Assembly: GCA_964568805.1 (NCBI GenBank)
Contig: CAZMRW010000053.1
Span: forward strand, 1 to 29,744
DNA: 29,744 nucleotides
From: CAZMRW01 sp964568805
Lineage (GTDB): Bacteria > Pseudomonadota > Gammaproteobacteria > Methylococcales > Methylomonadaceae
Direction: 5' to 3'
In this document: piece by piece, positions 15,972-25,356 of the stretch
How positions within the stretch are numbered: position 1 is the stretch's first letter
How the letters are laid out: every line of letters begins with the position of its first letter
Translations under genes and position numbers: made by a program
Notes under the pieces: model-generated
What the model saw: the letters and a program-made list of their open reading frames with translations, nothing else
The model's database searches: none
Told to the model about the DNA's origin: nothing

Positions 15972-18713
15972 ATGAATGTTGAACGGCCCAATCCAGACGA
16001 ACTGCTCGCCCGTGTCGAGCGGGAAAAAGCCAAGGCCAAGCGAGGCCGGCTGAAGATATTTTTCGGTGCGGCAGCCGGGGTCGGCAAGACCTATGCCATG
16101 CTGCTGGCGGCCCGGGAGAGACGGTCCGAAAATATCGATATCATTGTCGGTCTGGTGGAAACCCATGGCCGCAAGGAAACGGCCGCCCTGCTAAAAGGCC
16201 TGGAGGTATTGCCGCCCAAGCTGATTGACTATCGCGGGACGACTTTGCGGGAGTTCGACCTGGATGCAGCCCTCAAGCGCAAACCGCCGATCATTCTGGT
16301 TGACGAACTGGCACATACCAATGCTCAGGGTTGCCGGCATCCGAAACGCTGGCAGGACATCGAGGAACTCCTCGACGCCGGCATCGATGTTTATACGGCG
16401 CTCAATGTGCAGCATCTGGAAAGCCTCAATGACGACATCGGACAAATTTCCGGGATACGTGTATGGGAAACCGTACCGGATACGGTTTTCGATGAAGCAA
16501 CCGAAGTCGAACTGGTGGACTTGCCGCCTGATGAGCTCCTGGTTAGATTGAAGGAAGGCAAGGTCTATCTGCCTCAGCAGGCCAAGGAAGCCATCCGGAA
16601 TTTTTTCCGCAAAGGCAATCTGATTGCCCTGAGGGAATTGGCTCTCCGGCAAACCGCTAACCGGGTCGATGCCCAGATGCTGGATTACCGAGAGGATAAT
16701 GCTATCCGCGAAATCTGGCAGGTCAGTGAGCGCATCATGGTCTGTATCGGCCCCAATGCCTTGGCGGAACGCCTGGTCCGCGCAGGTAAACGTCTTGCCA
16801 ACAGCTTGCGGGCCGAATGGATCGTGGTGTACGTCGAAACACCCGAACTGGAGCGTCTGCCGGCGGAAAAACGCGATGGCGTATTGCGCATTCTGCGCCT
16901 GGCGGAGCAGCTCGGCGCCGAGACGGTGACGCTGAGCGCGCCCGACATGAGCGAAGCCATTATCCAGTATTCCAATGACAGGAATATCACCAAGATCGTG
17001 ATGGGCAAACCCACCCGCAGAGGATTGAAGCGTCTGCTGTTCGGCTCGATCGTGGATACGCTGATCAGCCATGCGCACAATATCAATCTCTATCTGTTGG
17101 GCAGTCCTCAAAGCGGGATTGGCAGCAACAGCGATCGGATGGATCAGACACTTTACAGGAAGCACCCACTGCCCGGACTTAGTGCGAGACTCTCGACACG
17201 AAAAAAAGGCTATTACCTCGGCTATATCTGGGCCGTTGTCGTGACACTGTGCAGCGCTCTGTTAGCACGCATGATGTTCGGAAAGTTTGAGCTGGCCAAT
17301 CTGATCATGGTTTTTTTGCTGGGTGTGGTGTTCACCGCTACCCGCTTCGGGCGGGGACCCTCCATTCTGGCCTCCATTCTCGGAGTCGCCATATTCGACT
17401 TATTTTTTGTCACACCTTACTTCAGCTTTTCGGTATCCGACAGTCAGTATCTGGTCACCTTCGTGGCGATGCTGACGGTGGGAATGGTGATCAACAACCT
17501 GATGGCTAATGTGCGCTCCCAGGCCAAGGTCGCCGCCCATCGGGAACGCCGCGCTAAGGTGCTTTATGCGATGAGCAAGGATTTGGCAACCAGCCAGAAT
17601 GAGGACGAAATCGTGCGCACAGCAGTGCACCATCTTTATACGGAGTTCAGCAGCCGCAATGTCATTTTGTTTCCGGATGCCAGTGGCCGAATCATCTATC
17701 CGAAAGCTCGAAGTTTGCCGGAATCGCTACATGCCGCCGACCTTAGCGTGGCGCAGTGGGTTCTGGACCATGACGAAATTGCCGGCAAGGGAACCAACAC
17801 CTTGCCAGGCGCTTCAGCCATTTATTATCCTCTCAGTAATGAAGAATCGGTACTGGGCGTATTGGTATTGATGCCCGTCAACTTGCGCCGGGTTTTCCTT
17901 CCCGAACAACAAAAATTGCTTGACACTTTTCTCCGGCAGATAGCTCAAGCGATTACGCGAGTCAGATTGGCCGAGCAAGCCAGAAAAACGCAAGTCGAAA
18001 TGGAAGCTGAACGCTTGCGGAACTCGCTGCTCAGCTCTATTTCCCATGACTTGCGTACTCCGCTCGCCACCATTGTCGGTTCGGCCAGTACCCTGGCGGA
18101 AGACCAGGGCAGACTCAAGACCGAAGACAAGATCGAGTTAAGCCGGGCCATCTATGATGAGGCGCAACGAATGTCGAATCTGGTTAACAATATTCTCGAT
18201 ATGGCGCGACTGGATACCGGAATTATCGAGCTAAACAAACAATGGCATCCGGTCGAAGAAATTATCGGCACGGTTCTGACCCGATTGCACAAATCCCTGC
18301 AACGGCGTCAGGTTAAAGTTGACCTCCCACCCGGATTACCGATGATTTATGCAGATTCGGTTATGATAGAACAGCTGCTGATCAACCTTCTGGAAAATTC
18401 GCTGCGGTATACACCGCCAAACAGCGCCCTGGAAATTACCGTTAAAACATTGCCTACTGCAATTGAAACTTCGGTGGGCGATTATGGCCCCGGAATTCCG
18501 GAGGGTCTGGAAAATCATTTATTTGAAAAATTTTTCAGGGTCCGGCATGAAGGCGCGCAAAGCGGCGTGGGCTTGGGACTTGCAATTTGTAAGGCTATTG
18601 TCGAAATACATGGCGGCACTATCCGCGCACTAAATCGTCCAACTGGCGGCGCCGTTTTTACTTTTAGTATTCCACAGGACCAGTCGCCGCCGGCTATGGA
18701 GCAGGATGAATAG
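15972..18713 (+). CDS. kdpD: Osmosensitive K+ channel histidine kinase KdpD
   Basis: A 913-residue sensor kinase. The N-terminal KdpD domain carries Walker A (G-A-A-A-G-V-G-K-T, residues 32-40), Walker B-like DELAHTN and RHPKRWQDIEELL. A UspA-like domain follows (near 245-370, with ICI-GPNALAERLVRAGKRLA). Four membrane helices lie near 415-515, then a GAF-like region, and the kinase part: SISHDLRTPLATIVGSAS with the phospho-acceptor H692, LLENSLRYTP (N box), GDYGPGIPEG (G1) and GVGLGLAICKAIVEIHGG (G2). The open frame extends to a TTG at 15945 inside kdpC, but ATG 15972 gives the standard start. No strong ribosome site is seen, so translation may be coupled to kdpC. It senses low potassium and turgor and phosphorylates KdpE. 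Confidence 0.97.
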   Translation: MNVERPNPDELLARVEREKAKAKRGRLKIFFGAAAGVGKTYAMLLAARERRSENIDIIVGLVETHGRKETAALLKGLEVLPPKLIDYRGTTLREFDLDAALKRKPPIILVDELAHTNAQGCRHPKRWQDIEELLDAGIDVYTALNVQHLESLNDDIGQISGIRVWETVPDTVFDEATEVELVDLPPDELLVRLKEGKVYLPQQAKEAIRNFFRKGNLIALRELALRQTANRVDAQMLDYREDNAIREIWQVSERIMVCIGPNALAERLVRAGKRLANSLRAEWIVVYVETPELERLPAEKRDGVLRILRLAEQLGAETVTLSAPDMSEAIIQYSNDRNITKIVMGKPTRRGLKRLLFGSIVDTLISHAHNINLYLLGSPQSGIGSNSDRMDQTLYRKHPLPGLSARLSTRKKGYYLGYIWAVVVTLCSALLARMMFGKFELANLIMVFLLGVVFTATRFGRGPSILASILGVAIFDLFFVTPYFSFSVSDSQYLVTFVAMLTVGMVINNLMANVRSQAKVAAHRERRAKVLYAMSKDLATSQNEDEIVRTAVHHLYTEFSSRNVILFPDASGRIIYPKARSLPESLHAADLSVAQWVLDHDEIAGKGTNTLPGASAIYYPLSNEESVLGVLVLMPVNLRRVFLPEQQKLLDTFLRQIAQAITRVRLAEQARKTQVEMEAERLRNSLLSSISHDLRTPLATIVGSASTLAEDQGRLKTEDKIELSRAIYDEAQRMSNLVNNILDMARLDTGIIELNKQWHPVEEIIGTVLTRLHKSLQRRQVKVDLPPGLPMIYADSVMIEQLLINLLENSLRYTPPNSALEITVKTLPTAIETSVGDYGPGIPEGLENHLFEKFFRVRHEGAQSGVGLGLAICKAIVEIHGGTIRALNRPTGGAVFTFSIPQDQSPPAMEQDE

Positions 18714-18736
18714 AATCAAACTGATTTCGTGCAGTC

Positions 18737-19432
18737 ATGGCAAGCACTAACCCGATTATTGTTGTCATCGAAGACGATCCGCCGATACGCCGATTTTTGC
18801 GTACCAGTCTCTGCGCCTACGGCTTTATCGTTTACGAAGCAGACAGCGGACGGCAGGGTATTGTCGAGGCCGGCGTTCGAAAGCCCGATCTGGTGATACT
18901 CGATTTGGGATTGCCGGATATGGATGGCGTTGCTGTGATCACGGCCATCCGGGAATGGTCCATGTTACCGATTATCGTGCTGTCGGCTCGCAGCGCCGAA
19001 CAACATAAAATTGCCGCATTGGATGCAGGCGCCGATGATTATCTGACCAAACCGTTCGGACTGGGCGAATTGCTTGCCCGTATTCGTGTGGCAATGCGCC
19101 ATTCGGTGAGAAATCCGGAGCAGTCTCAAACCGAAGCCTTCATTACCGGAAAACTGAAAGTCGATTTGCTCAAGCGGCAGGTTTATCTCGACGAACAGGA
19201 AGTCCATTTAACGCCTATTCAATACCGGTTGTTGACCGTTTTAGTTAAAAATGCCGGAAAAGTGCTAACCCATCAATACATTCTAAAACAGGTTTGGGGA
19301 CCGGCCTATGCCGAAAATTCTCATTATCTGCGCATTTATATGAGCCAGTTGCGGCAAAAGCTGGAAACCGACCCGACACAACCGAAATATTTATTGACGG
19401 AATCGGGCGTAGGCTACCGGTTGAAGGTCTGA
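18737..19432 (+). CDS. kdpE: Response regulator KdpE
   Basis: A 231-residue OmpR/PhoB-type regulator. The receiver domain has the acidic pair D13-D14 (V-I-E-D-D), phospho-acceptor D56 (VILDLGLPDMDG), the switch residue in PIIVLSAR, and K in YLTKPFG. The C-terminal winged helix includes LTPIQYRLLTVLVKNAGKVLTHQYILKQVWG and the terminal ESGVGYRLK, typical of KdpE. It lies 23 bases after kdpD and should activate the kdp operon upstream. Its most likely site in this window is the T-rich box at 11205-11225. Confidence 0.96.
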   Translation: MASTNPIIVVIEDDPPIRRFLRTSLCAYGFIVYEADSGRQGIVEAGVRKPDLVILDLGLPDMDGVAVITAIREWSMLPIIVLSARSAEQHKIAALDAGADDYLTKPFGLGELLARIRVAMRHSVRNPEQSQTEAFITGKLKVDLLKRQVYLDEQEVHLTPIQYRLLTVLVKNAGKVLTHQYILKQVWGPAYAENSHYLRIYMSQLRQKLETDPTQPKYLLTESGVGYRLKV

Positions 19433-19660
19433 TGCTACACCCCGCTTTCAGAAGTTGCACCCAAGGTGCGTGATTCTGCAACGACCAATCCCTGATAGCC
19501 TGATTTTTCAATTCCCGCAAACACACTTAATTCCTATAAAACCAGCAAGTTCTTGAGCTCGGAAATTTCCTGTGCGGACGGAGTATACTATGCCCATTGC
19601 CGATCGAATTTTGGCTACTGTTTCTCTTCTCCGGCCGGAGATAACAGGGGCAGGCACTTT

Positions 19661-19666
19661 TATAAT
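19661..19666 (+). promoter_or_regulatory. Candidate -10 element for sbcDC
   Basis: A perfect TATAAT lies 37 bases before the sbcD ATG. A second A+T-rich TATATTAAA (19691-19699) lies directly before the ATG. No convincing -35 was found for either. sbcD has no visible Shine-Dalgarno site, so a very short or leaderless transcript is possible. Confidence 0.35.
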
Positions 19667-19702
19667 CGTAGTTGATCCAAAAATAGAAGTTATATTAAAT
19701 TC

Positions 19703-20974
19703 ATGATAAGACTCATCCACACGGCAGACTGGCATCTGGGGCATCATTTGCATGGCGTTTCCAGGCAATATGAGCATCAGCGTTTTCTCGACTGGCTGTT
19801 GTCCGAATTGCAGCACAAACAGGCCGATGCATTGATCGTTGCCGGCGATATTTTCGATTCGGCCAATCCACCGGCCTCTGCTCAGTCGCAGCTATATGAG
19901 TTTCTGGTCAAGGCCAGGGTGCAGCAACCGAATCTGAATATTGTCTTGGTCGGCGGCAATCACGATTCGGCTTCACGGCTGGATGCGCCCTCCCCCATTC
20001 TCAATGCGCTGGGTGTGACCGTGGTCGGCGGCTTGTCGCGCGACGGCCGGGGCAATATCGAATGGGACCGCTTGCTGGTGCCGCTGACCAATTCAGCGGG
20101 TGAAATTAAAGCATGGTGCGGAGCCATGCCTTTTTTGCGCAATGCCGACCTGCCATCCTTTGAGGACAGAAGTGTCGCAATGGAAACGGAAGAGGACGTG
20201 AATGATCCATTGATCTCCGGCGTGAAAAATCTTTACGCCGACCTGTTTGCCCGGCTGCAGCAAAAAGCGGTCAACGGCGAATGCCTGATCCTGACCGGCC
20301 ATTGCTATATGGTGAATGGCGCCGTATCCGAATTAAGCGAACGCAAAATACTGGGCGGCAACCAGCACGCGCTGCCGATTGAGTGTTTTCCCGGCAGCAT
20401 CGCTTATGTGGCATTGGGCCATTTGCATTTGGCGCAGCGGGTCGGGGCAAATCATCACATCCGCTACAGCGGTTCGCCGATTCCGCTGTCTTTTGATGAA
20501 ACCGATTACCAGCATCAGATAGTTCATGTTGAAATTAGGGCCGGCCAATCAGTTGAGCCCACCGCCATTAAAATTCCCCGCAGCGTGCAATTGTTAAGGA
20601 TTCCCAACGGCAAGGATTTTGCCACATTGCCGGAGGTGATCGGGCTATTGGAAAACCTGACCCTGGACGATCTGCCGATGGAGCAACGGCCGTTGCTTGA
20701 ATTGAGAATCAGGCTGGAGAAACCGGAGCCGGGACTGCGCCAGCAGATTGAAGAAGTGATCGCCAAACTGCCGGTGCGTTTATTGAAAATTGCCACTGCC
20801 TACCGTGGCAGTGATCAAAGTCTCGCGGATACCCAAATCGAAGAGCGCCTGGAAGAACTGCAGCCGCTGGATGTTTTTCAGCGCTGTTATCAAAACAAGT
20901 ACGATCAGGAAGCGCCTGAAGCTATCAAGGCCTTGTTTAATGAGCTGGTTGAAAGCCTGCAAGGAACGAATTGA
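19703..20974 (+). CDS. sbcD: Exonuclease subunit SbcD
   Basis: A 423-residue Mre11-type nuclease. Calcineurin-like phosphoesterase motifs in order: HTADWHLGH (residues 6-14), AGDIFD near 49-54, GGNHDSASR near 84-92, LTGHCY near 197-202, and GHLHLAQR near 238-245. These supply the two-metal site. With SbcC it forms the SbcCD complex, which cleaves DNA hairpins and protein-blocked ends during repair and replication. The start MIRLIHTADWHLGH matches the family, although no Shine-Dalgarno sequence is visible. The stop overlaps the sbcC start by one base (TGATG). Confidence 0.96.
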   Translation: MIRLIHTADWHLGHHLHGVSRQYEHQRFLDWLLSELQHKQADALIVAGDIFDSANPPASAQSQLYEFLVKARVQQPNLNIVLVGGNHDSASRLDAPSPILNALGVTVVGGLSRDGRGNIEWDRLLVPLTNSAGEIKAWCGAMPFLRNADLPSFEDRSVAMETEEDVNDPLISGVKNLYADLFARLQQKAVNGECLILTGHCYMVNGAVSELSERKILGGNQHALPIECFPGSIAYVALGHLHLAQRVGANHHIRYSGSPIPLSFDETDYQHQIVHVEIRAGQSVEPTAIKIPRSVQLLRIPNGKDFATLPEVIGLLENLTLDDLPMEQRPLLELRIRLEKPEPGLRQQIEEVIAKLPVRLLKIATAYRGSDQSLADTQIEERLEELQPLDVFQRCYQNKYDQEAPEAIKALFNELVESLQGTN

Positions 20975-23900
20975 TGCGTATCTTGGCGATTCGCGGTAAA
21001 AACCTTGCCAGCCTGGCCGAACCGTTTGAAATAGTGCTGAATACGGGCCCTCTCGAACAAGCCGGACTGTTTGCCATTACCGGGCAAACGGGAGCCGGCA
21101 AAAGCACGGTTCTGGATGCCTTGTGCCTGGCGCTTTACGACAAGATTCCTCGTCTGCCGGACGGCCACGGCTTTGCGGTAGGCCATAAAGACGAGGACAA
21201 CAGCCTGCGGATCACCAGCAACGACGTTCGTTCGATCTTGCGCCGGGGCACCAGCCACGCTTATGCCGAAGTGGATTTTATCGGCAAGGACAAGCATCAC
21301 TACCGCGCCCGATGGGAAGTCAGCAAAGCTCGTGGCAAAGCGGACGGCCGGCTGCAGGCGCAGGAAATCACTTTATGCAATATTGCCAGCGGCCAACGCA
21401 TCGGCCAGGGCAAGAAAAACACGCTGGAAACTATCAGCGATCTTATCGATCTGAACTTTGACCAGTTCCGCCGTTCCGTTTTGCTGGCCCAGGGCGATTT
21501 TGCCGCCTTTTTGAAAGCGAAAAAAGACGAACGCTCCGCATTGCTGGAACGTATCACCGGCACCGATATCTATTCGGAAATTTCTATCGCGGCGTTCGAG
21601 CGGGCCAGACTGGAAAAAGACGCGTTAAGCCGGATTGCTAGCCGGCTCCAGGACCAAATCCCGCTGGATGAAAGCGCCCGCAGGCTCCTGGAACAACAGC
21701 GCGATCAATACATCGGCCAGTTGGCCGATCTGGATACGCAAATCGCCAACAACCGGAAAATCATCGACTGGTATGCGGAACTGAAGAAGCTGCAGGAAGC
21801 CGAACGAGCCGCCCGTGACGGCCTTGCGGCAAGCCAACGGGCCTGGGATGCGACGGAAGTCGAGCGGCAATTGATACGAAAGGTCGAAGCTGCGCAGCCG
21901 TTAAGGCCTCTTTTGACCCAGTATGAAACCGCTAGCGCCGAACACCGGGAAGCCCAACATAAACTGAAAGACAGCAGCGATCAACAGATTGCCGCAGAAA
22001 CAAAGCTGCAAGCAGCAAAGGAACAGCTCGCCGCTCGCGCAATCGCATTAGCCGACGCCGAACAGCAGCAACAGAGGTCTCAACCATTATTGATCAAGGC
22101 ACGGGCATTGGACACCCGCATCGATGTGATCCGCCAAACCATCAGTTCTCTGACGGCCGAGGAAAACCGGCTGTTGACCGCGCTAGGCAGTGCCGAAAAA
22201 GAACATCAGTCCTTATTGACCAAGAAGAAGGAACAGGCCCTGGCGCTGCAGCAACTGACTCAATGGCTGGAACAAAATCAGGCGCTTAAACCCCTCGCAG
22301 CCGAATGGAGCCGCTGGGATGCCGAACTGGACCGCTATCAAATGTTGCATTCCCGGAAAGCAGACGCCCACCTCAAGCGGGATCAGTTAAAGCTTGCTGT
22401 CAGCAATGATGAACGCAGTCTGGCGGCGTTAAAGTCGACAATTGATGACAGCCATAAAAAAAGGGAACTGCATCAAGAAACGCTGGCGTTACTGAAAAAA
22501 CAGGATAACCGGCAGTCTCTGGATGACCTGCATCGATTAAAAGACGAACTGGAAATCAAGCGCGAGCAGACCGCACTGGCACTAAGTCTGGCGAATAATG
22601 CCCAGGAACTGCAACAGACCCTGCAGCAGGATAAAGAGAAACTGGCATCAACCGAACAGTCGATCAATGCCGGCACGCTTCAGCTACAGGCCTTGAATCA
22701 ACAGCAGCTTGCTAATAGTGTCATGCTCGGCGAGGCCAAAAAGGCCCTGGACCTGATTCAGGCGACGACGCATAAAAACGCCGAACAATTCCGCTCCTTG
22801 CTGCAGGACAATCAGCCCTGTCCGGTTTGCGGGGCGCTGGAACATCCCTGGAAAGACCGGGTGAGCATGACTAATGAACATGCCCTGGCGCAGTCCGCAA
22901 GAGTGGCCGAGTTGGAAAACCATCATGAAACGCTAATTAGATCGATCGCCGAACTGAATAAAAGCATCGATCAGGCACACGAGCAAAAAACAACACTGTT
23001 CGATAAGCTGGCTGATGCGCAATCAAAACTGGCCAAATGCGGCGCCGAGTGGGACGCTTTGGCCCTGGATATTGGGGCCGCATCGCTTATCGACAATCAA
23101 CTGTTGCCTGCACTTAAAATCCGCGTCGAACAAATAAGTTCCGACTTGGCGCAGATTAAGCAGCAGGAAAAAGCCGTTTTGGAATTGCATAAACGGATCA
23201 AGACGGCGCAGGATTCATTCGATGCCGCCAAGCTCAAATTGGAAAATCTATCTACCGAACACGCCGCGCTGGATAGGCAATACGCCAAAAATGTAGCCGA
23301 TCTGGAACATATCGGCGCCGGTATTCAGGATTTGGAGCAACAATTGCTTACCATTCTCGGTTTATTGGCTGACCCGTTCCGGCAGTTTGACAACTGGCAA
23401 TCCAATCTTCAACATTCCGCTGCTGCATTCAGGCAGAACTTTGCGGCTAAAGTGCTTCAATTCCAGCGCACCGAACAGCAGATAGAAACCGCGGCCAAAT
23501 CGCTGGAAAAAATAAATCACGATGTAAAACTTGCCGAGCAGGCGCTGAAACAATGCCGGGAGCAACACCAGGCCAAACAGACCGAGTTAAGGAATCAAAT
23601 TGCAGACCAGCAAAAACTGTCGCAGGAGCGAGACGCGGTATTGCCGGGCTCGGGTATTCCGATAAGCACCGACAATTACGAACAAAGCGTCAATCAGAAC
23701 GTGCTTGCCGCCAGAACGGCACACCAGCAGGCCGGCAACACGGCTAATCTGGCGGAAACAGAGCTGGCGACCTGTCAACAGCATCAGCAGCACTGGCAAA
23801 CCGAAACCGGCAGACGTTACCGCACTCTGGAAAAAGCCCTGAGCGCGCTCAACCAGTCGCTGGCAAAACAGTCCATTTCTCTTGAGCAGTTAAGAGAATT

Positions 23901-24711
23901 GCTGACAAAAGACGACATCTGGCTGGCTGAACAGAAAACTGCCATGGCCGCACTGGAACGAGTCCTGAATGAATCTGCGGCATTATTAAAAGTAAAAGCC
24001 GGCGATTGCCGGAAACAACAGAGTCATCCGGTCGAATTGCCCGAAGAAGACGCCATTAAACTGTCGGCCGAATTACAGCAGCAACGGCAGGCGGTAAACG
24101 CCAAGAAAGAAGAACAGGTCATACTGCTTCGGGAGGACGACAAAAAAATCGACGCCGGACGCCTGTTGAAAGCAGAACTGGGCCAGCAACAAAAACGCTG
24201 GGGGCAATGGGAAAGCCTGAATGAATTGATCGGTTCAAAAAACGGCGCCAAATTTCGGGTTTTTGCCCAAAGCCTGACCCTGGACGCATTGCTGGCGCAC
24301 AGCAACCAACATCTTGAAGACTTTGCCAAACGCTACGCCTTGCAGCGCGTGCCAGGCAGCGATCTGGAGCTGCAAATCATCGACCGCGACATGGCCGATG
24401 ACGTGCGCAGCGTTCACAGCCTGTCCGGCGGCGAGAGTTTTCTGGTATCCCTGGCGCTGGCCCTGGGCCTGGCATCCTTGTCATCAAACAAAACCCAGGT
24501 CGAATCGCTGTTCATCGACGAAGGCTTCGGCAGCCTGGACCTTGAAACCCTCGACATCGCCATCGCCAGCCTGGACACCCTGCAAGCCCTGGGAAGAAAA
24601 GTCGGCGTCATCTCGCATGTGCCGATTCTGGTTGAACGGATTGGAACCAAGGTAGTGGTTGAAAAATTGGGCGGGGGTCGGAGTCGTGTTGTTATTGTGG
24701 GTGGTTATTAA
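20974..24711 (+). CDS. sbcC: Exonuclease subunit SbcC, SMC-like ATPase
   Basis: A 1245-residue Rad50-type ATPase. Walker A is GQTGAGKSTVLDAL near residues 36-49. The Q-loop region reads RRSVLLAQGDFAAFLKA. Two long glutamine- and lysine-rich coiled coils flank the zinc-hook C-P-V-C at 616-619. The C-terminal ATPase half has the signature SLSGGESFLVSLALALGLA and Walker B with the D-loop LFIDEGFGSLDLETL. The length is close to that of longer gamma-proteobacterial SbcC proteins. The first usable codon of the frame is a TTG at 20971, but ATG 20974 matches the family start (MRILAIRGKNLASL) and AAGGAA lies before it. The one-base overlap with sbcD couples the two. Confidence 0.96.
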   Translation: MRILAIRGKNLASLAEPFEIVLNTGPLEQAGLFAITGQTGAGKSTVLDALCLALYDKIPRLPDGHGFAVGHKDEDNSLRITSNDVRSILRRGTSHAYAEVDFIGKDKHHYRARWEVSKARGKADGRLQAQEITLCNIASGQRIGQGKKNTLETISDLIDLNFDQFRRSVLLAQGDFAAFLKAKKDERSALLERITGTDIYSEISIAAFERARLEKDALSRIASRLQDQIPLDESARRLLEQQRDQYIGQLADLDTQIANNRKIIDWYAELKKLQEAERAARDGLAASQRAWDATEVERQLIRKVEAAQPLRPLLTQYETASAEHREAQHKLKDSSDQQIAAETKLQAAKEQLAARAIALADAEQQQQRSQPLLIKARALDTRIDVIRQTISSLTAEENRLLTALGSAEKEHQSLLTKKKEQALALQQLTQWLEQNQALKPLAAEWSRWDAELDRYQMLHSRKADAHLKRDQLKLAVSNDERSLAALKSTIDDSHKKRELHQETLALLKKQDNRQSLDDLHRLKDELEIKREQTALALSLANNAQELQQTLQQDKEKLASTEQSINAGTLQLQALNQQQLANSVMLGEAKKALDLIQATTHKNAEQFRSLLQDNQPCPVCGALEHPWKDRVSMTNEHALAQSARVAELENHHETLIRSIAELNKSIDQAHEQKTTLFDKLADAQSKLAKCGAEWDALALDIGAASLIDNQLLPALKIRVEQISSDLAQIKQQEKAVLELHKRIKTAQDSFDAAKLKLENLSTEHAALDRQYAKNVADLEHIGAGIQDLEQQLLTILGLLADPFRQFDNWQSNLQHSAAAFRQNFAAKVLQFQRTEQQIETAAKSLEKINHDVKLAEQALKQCREQHQAKQTELRNQIADQQKLSQERDAVLPGSGIPISTDNYEQSVNQNVLAARTAHQQAGNTANLAETELATCQQHQQHWQTETGRRYRTLEKALSALNQSLAKQSISLEQLRELLTKDDIWLAEQKTAMAALERVLNESAALLKVKAGDCRKQQSHPVELPEEDAIKLSAELQQQRQAVNAKKEEQVILLREDDKKIDAGRLLKAELGQQQKRWGQWESLNELIGSKNGAKFRVFAQSLTLDALLAHSNQHLEDFAKRYALQRVPGSDLELQIIDRDMADDVRSVHSLSGGESFLVSLALALGLASLSSNKTQVESLFIDEGFGSLDLETLDIAIASLDTLQALGRKVGVISHVPILVERIGTKVVVEKLGGGRSRVVIVGGY

Positions 24712-24739
24712 TAAATATTTCCCATAAAAATATTTAATC

Positions 24740-24762
24740 AATGATACTAAATAATGATACTA
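24740..24762. repeat. Tandem 10-base repeats over hicAB promoter
   Basis: AATGATACTA occurs at 24740-24749 and again at 24753-24762, 13 bases apart, ending 7 bases before the HicA-like start codon. TACTATATAA within the second copy could serve as a -10 element. Tandem sites over the promoter are typical for ribbon-helix-helix antitoxins, so this is a likely autoregulatory operator. Confidence 0.6.
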
Positions 24763-24769
24763 TATAACC

Positions 24770-25024
24770 ATGAAACGAAAACACCTCAAAACACTTGAGC
24801 TGATTTTTTCCAGGCCGGTTTCTGCTAATGTTCGCTGGTCCGAGGTTGAGGCCTTATTACTGGAACTGGGCGCACGTATCGAAGAGCGCGAGGGTTCGCG
24901 GGTGCTGATCCGGCTGTTCGGAGAACGGCGGGGCTTTCATAGACTACATCCTTCACCTATGACCGATAAAGGCGCGGTCGCCAGTTTGCGCGACTGGCTA
25001 AATGACAACGGGGTAAAACCATGA
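24770..25024 (+). CDS. hicA: HicA-family toxin (YcfA-like fold), atypical
   Basis: An 84-residue protein resembling the HicA mRNA interferase family (dsRNA-binding-domain fold). The alignment runs from the helix VRWSEVEALLLELGARI through EEREGSRVLIRLFG to HPSPMTDKGAVASLRDWLNDNGV. In canonical HicA the segment after the first helix reads G-S-H, with that histidine catalytic; here it is G-S-R. Histidines at FHRLHPSP may substitute, or activity may be lost. The gene is followed by a HicB-like antitoxin overlapping by 4 bases (ATGA), the classical toxin-first HicAB order. No Shine-Dalgarno site is visible, which fits low toxin translation. It probably cleaves mRNA in stress if active. Confidence 0.8.
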   Translation: MKRKHLKTLELIFSRPVSANVRWSEVEALLLELGARIEEREGSRVLIRLFGERRGFHRLHPSPMTDKGAVASLRDWLNDNGVKP

Positions 25025-25356
25025 TTAATCAAATGACCATTAACGGCGTTAAGGCCGTAATTACTTATGATTCGGAAATTGATCTGTTTCGCGGCGAATT
25101 TGTCGGGCTTAACGGCGGCGCTGATTTTTATGCCGCCGATGCCGAGGGCTTAAGACGCGAGGGCGCGATTTCGCTGAAAGTATTTATGGAGGCCTGTAAG
25201 GAAGACGGAGTTGAACCGTTTAAAGCCTATTCCGGCAAGTTTGTTTTGCGTATTCCGCCTGAAGACCACGCCGCTGTTACACGAGCCGCCATCGCTGCCG
25301 GAAAAAGTCTGAATCAGTGGGCGGCGGAGGTGCTGAAACAGGCGGCTAGTCAATAA
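25021..25356 (+). CDS. hicB: HicB-family antitoxin with RHH domain
   Basis: A 111-residue HicB-type protein. The N-terminal part (about 1-65: INGVKAVITYDSEIDLFRGEFVGL and the EGLRREGAISLKVFMEACKEDG segment) is the partial RNase-H-like fold that binds HicA. The C-terminal part (about 72-108: FVLRIPPEDHAAVTRAA then AGKSLNQWAAEVLKQ) is an Arc/MetJ-type ribbon-helix-helix DNA-binding domain. It should neutralise the upstream toxin and repress the pair, probably at the tandem AATGATACTA repeats. It overlaps the toxin gene by 4 bases. Confidence 0.87.
   Translation: MINQMTINGVKAVITYDSEIDLFRGEFVGLNGGADFYAADAEGLRREGAISLKVFMEACKEDGVEPFKAYSGKFVLRIPPEDHAAVTRAAIAAGKSLNQWAAEVLKQAASQ

Noticed and set aside
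16191..17165. 324-codon open frame on the minus strand
   Set aside because: It lies wholly antisense to the conserved ATPase and UspA domains of kdpD and has no family resemblance; it is a by-product of codon bias.
24712..24739. sbcC terminator
   Set aside because: No stem with a T-run could be seen in the short A+T-rich spacer.
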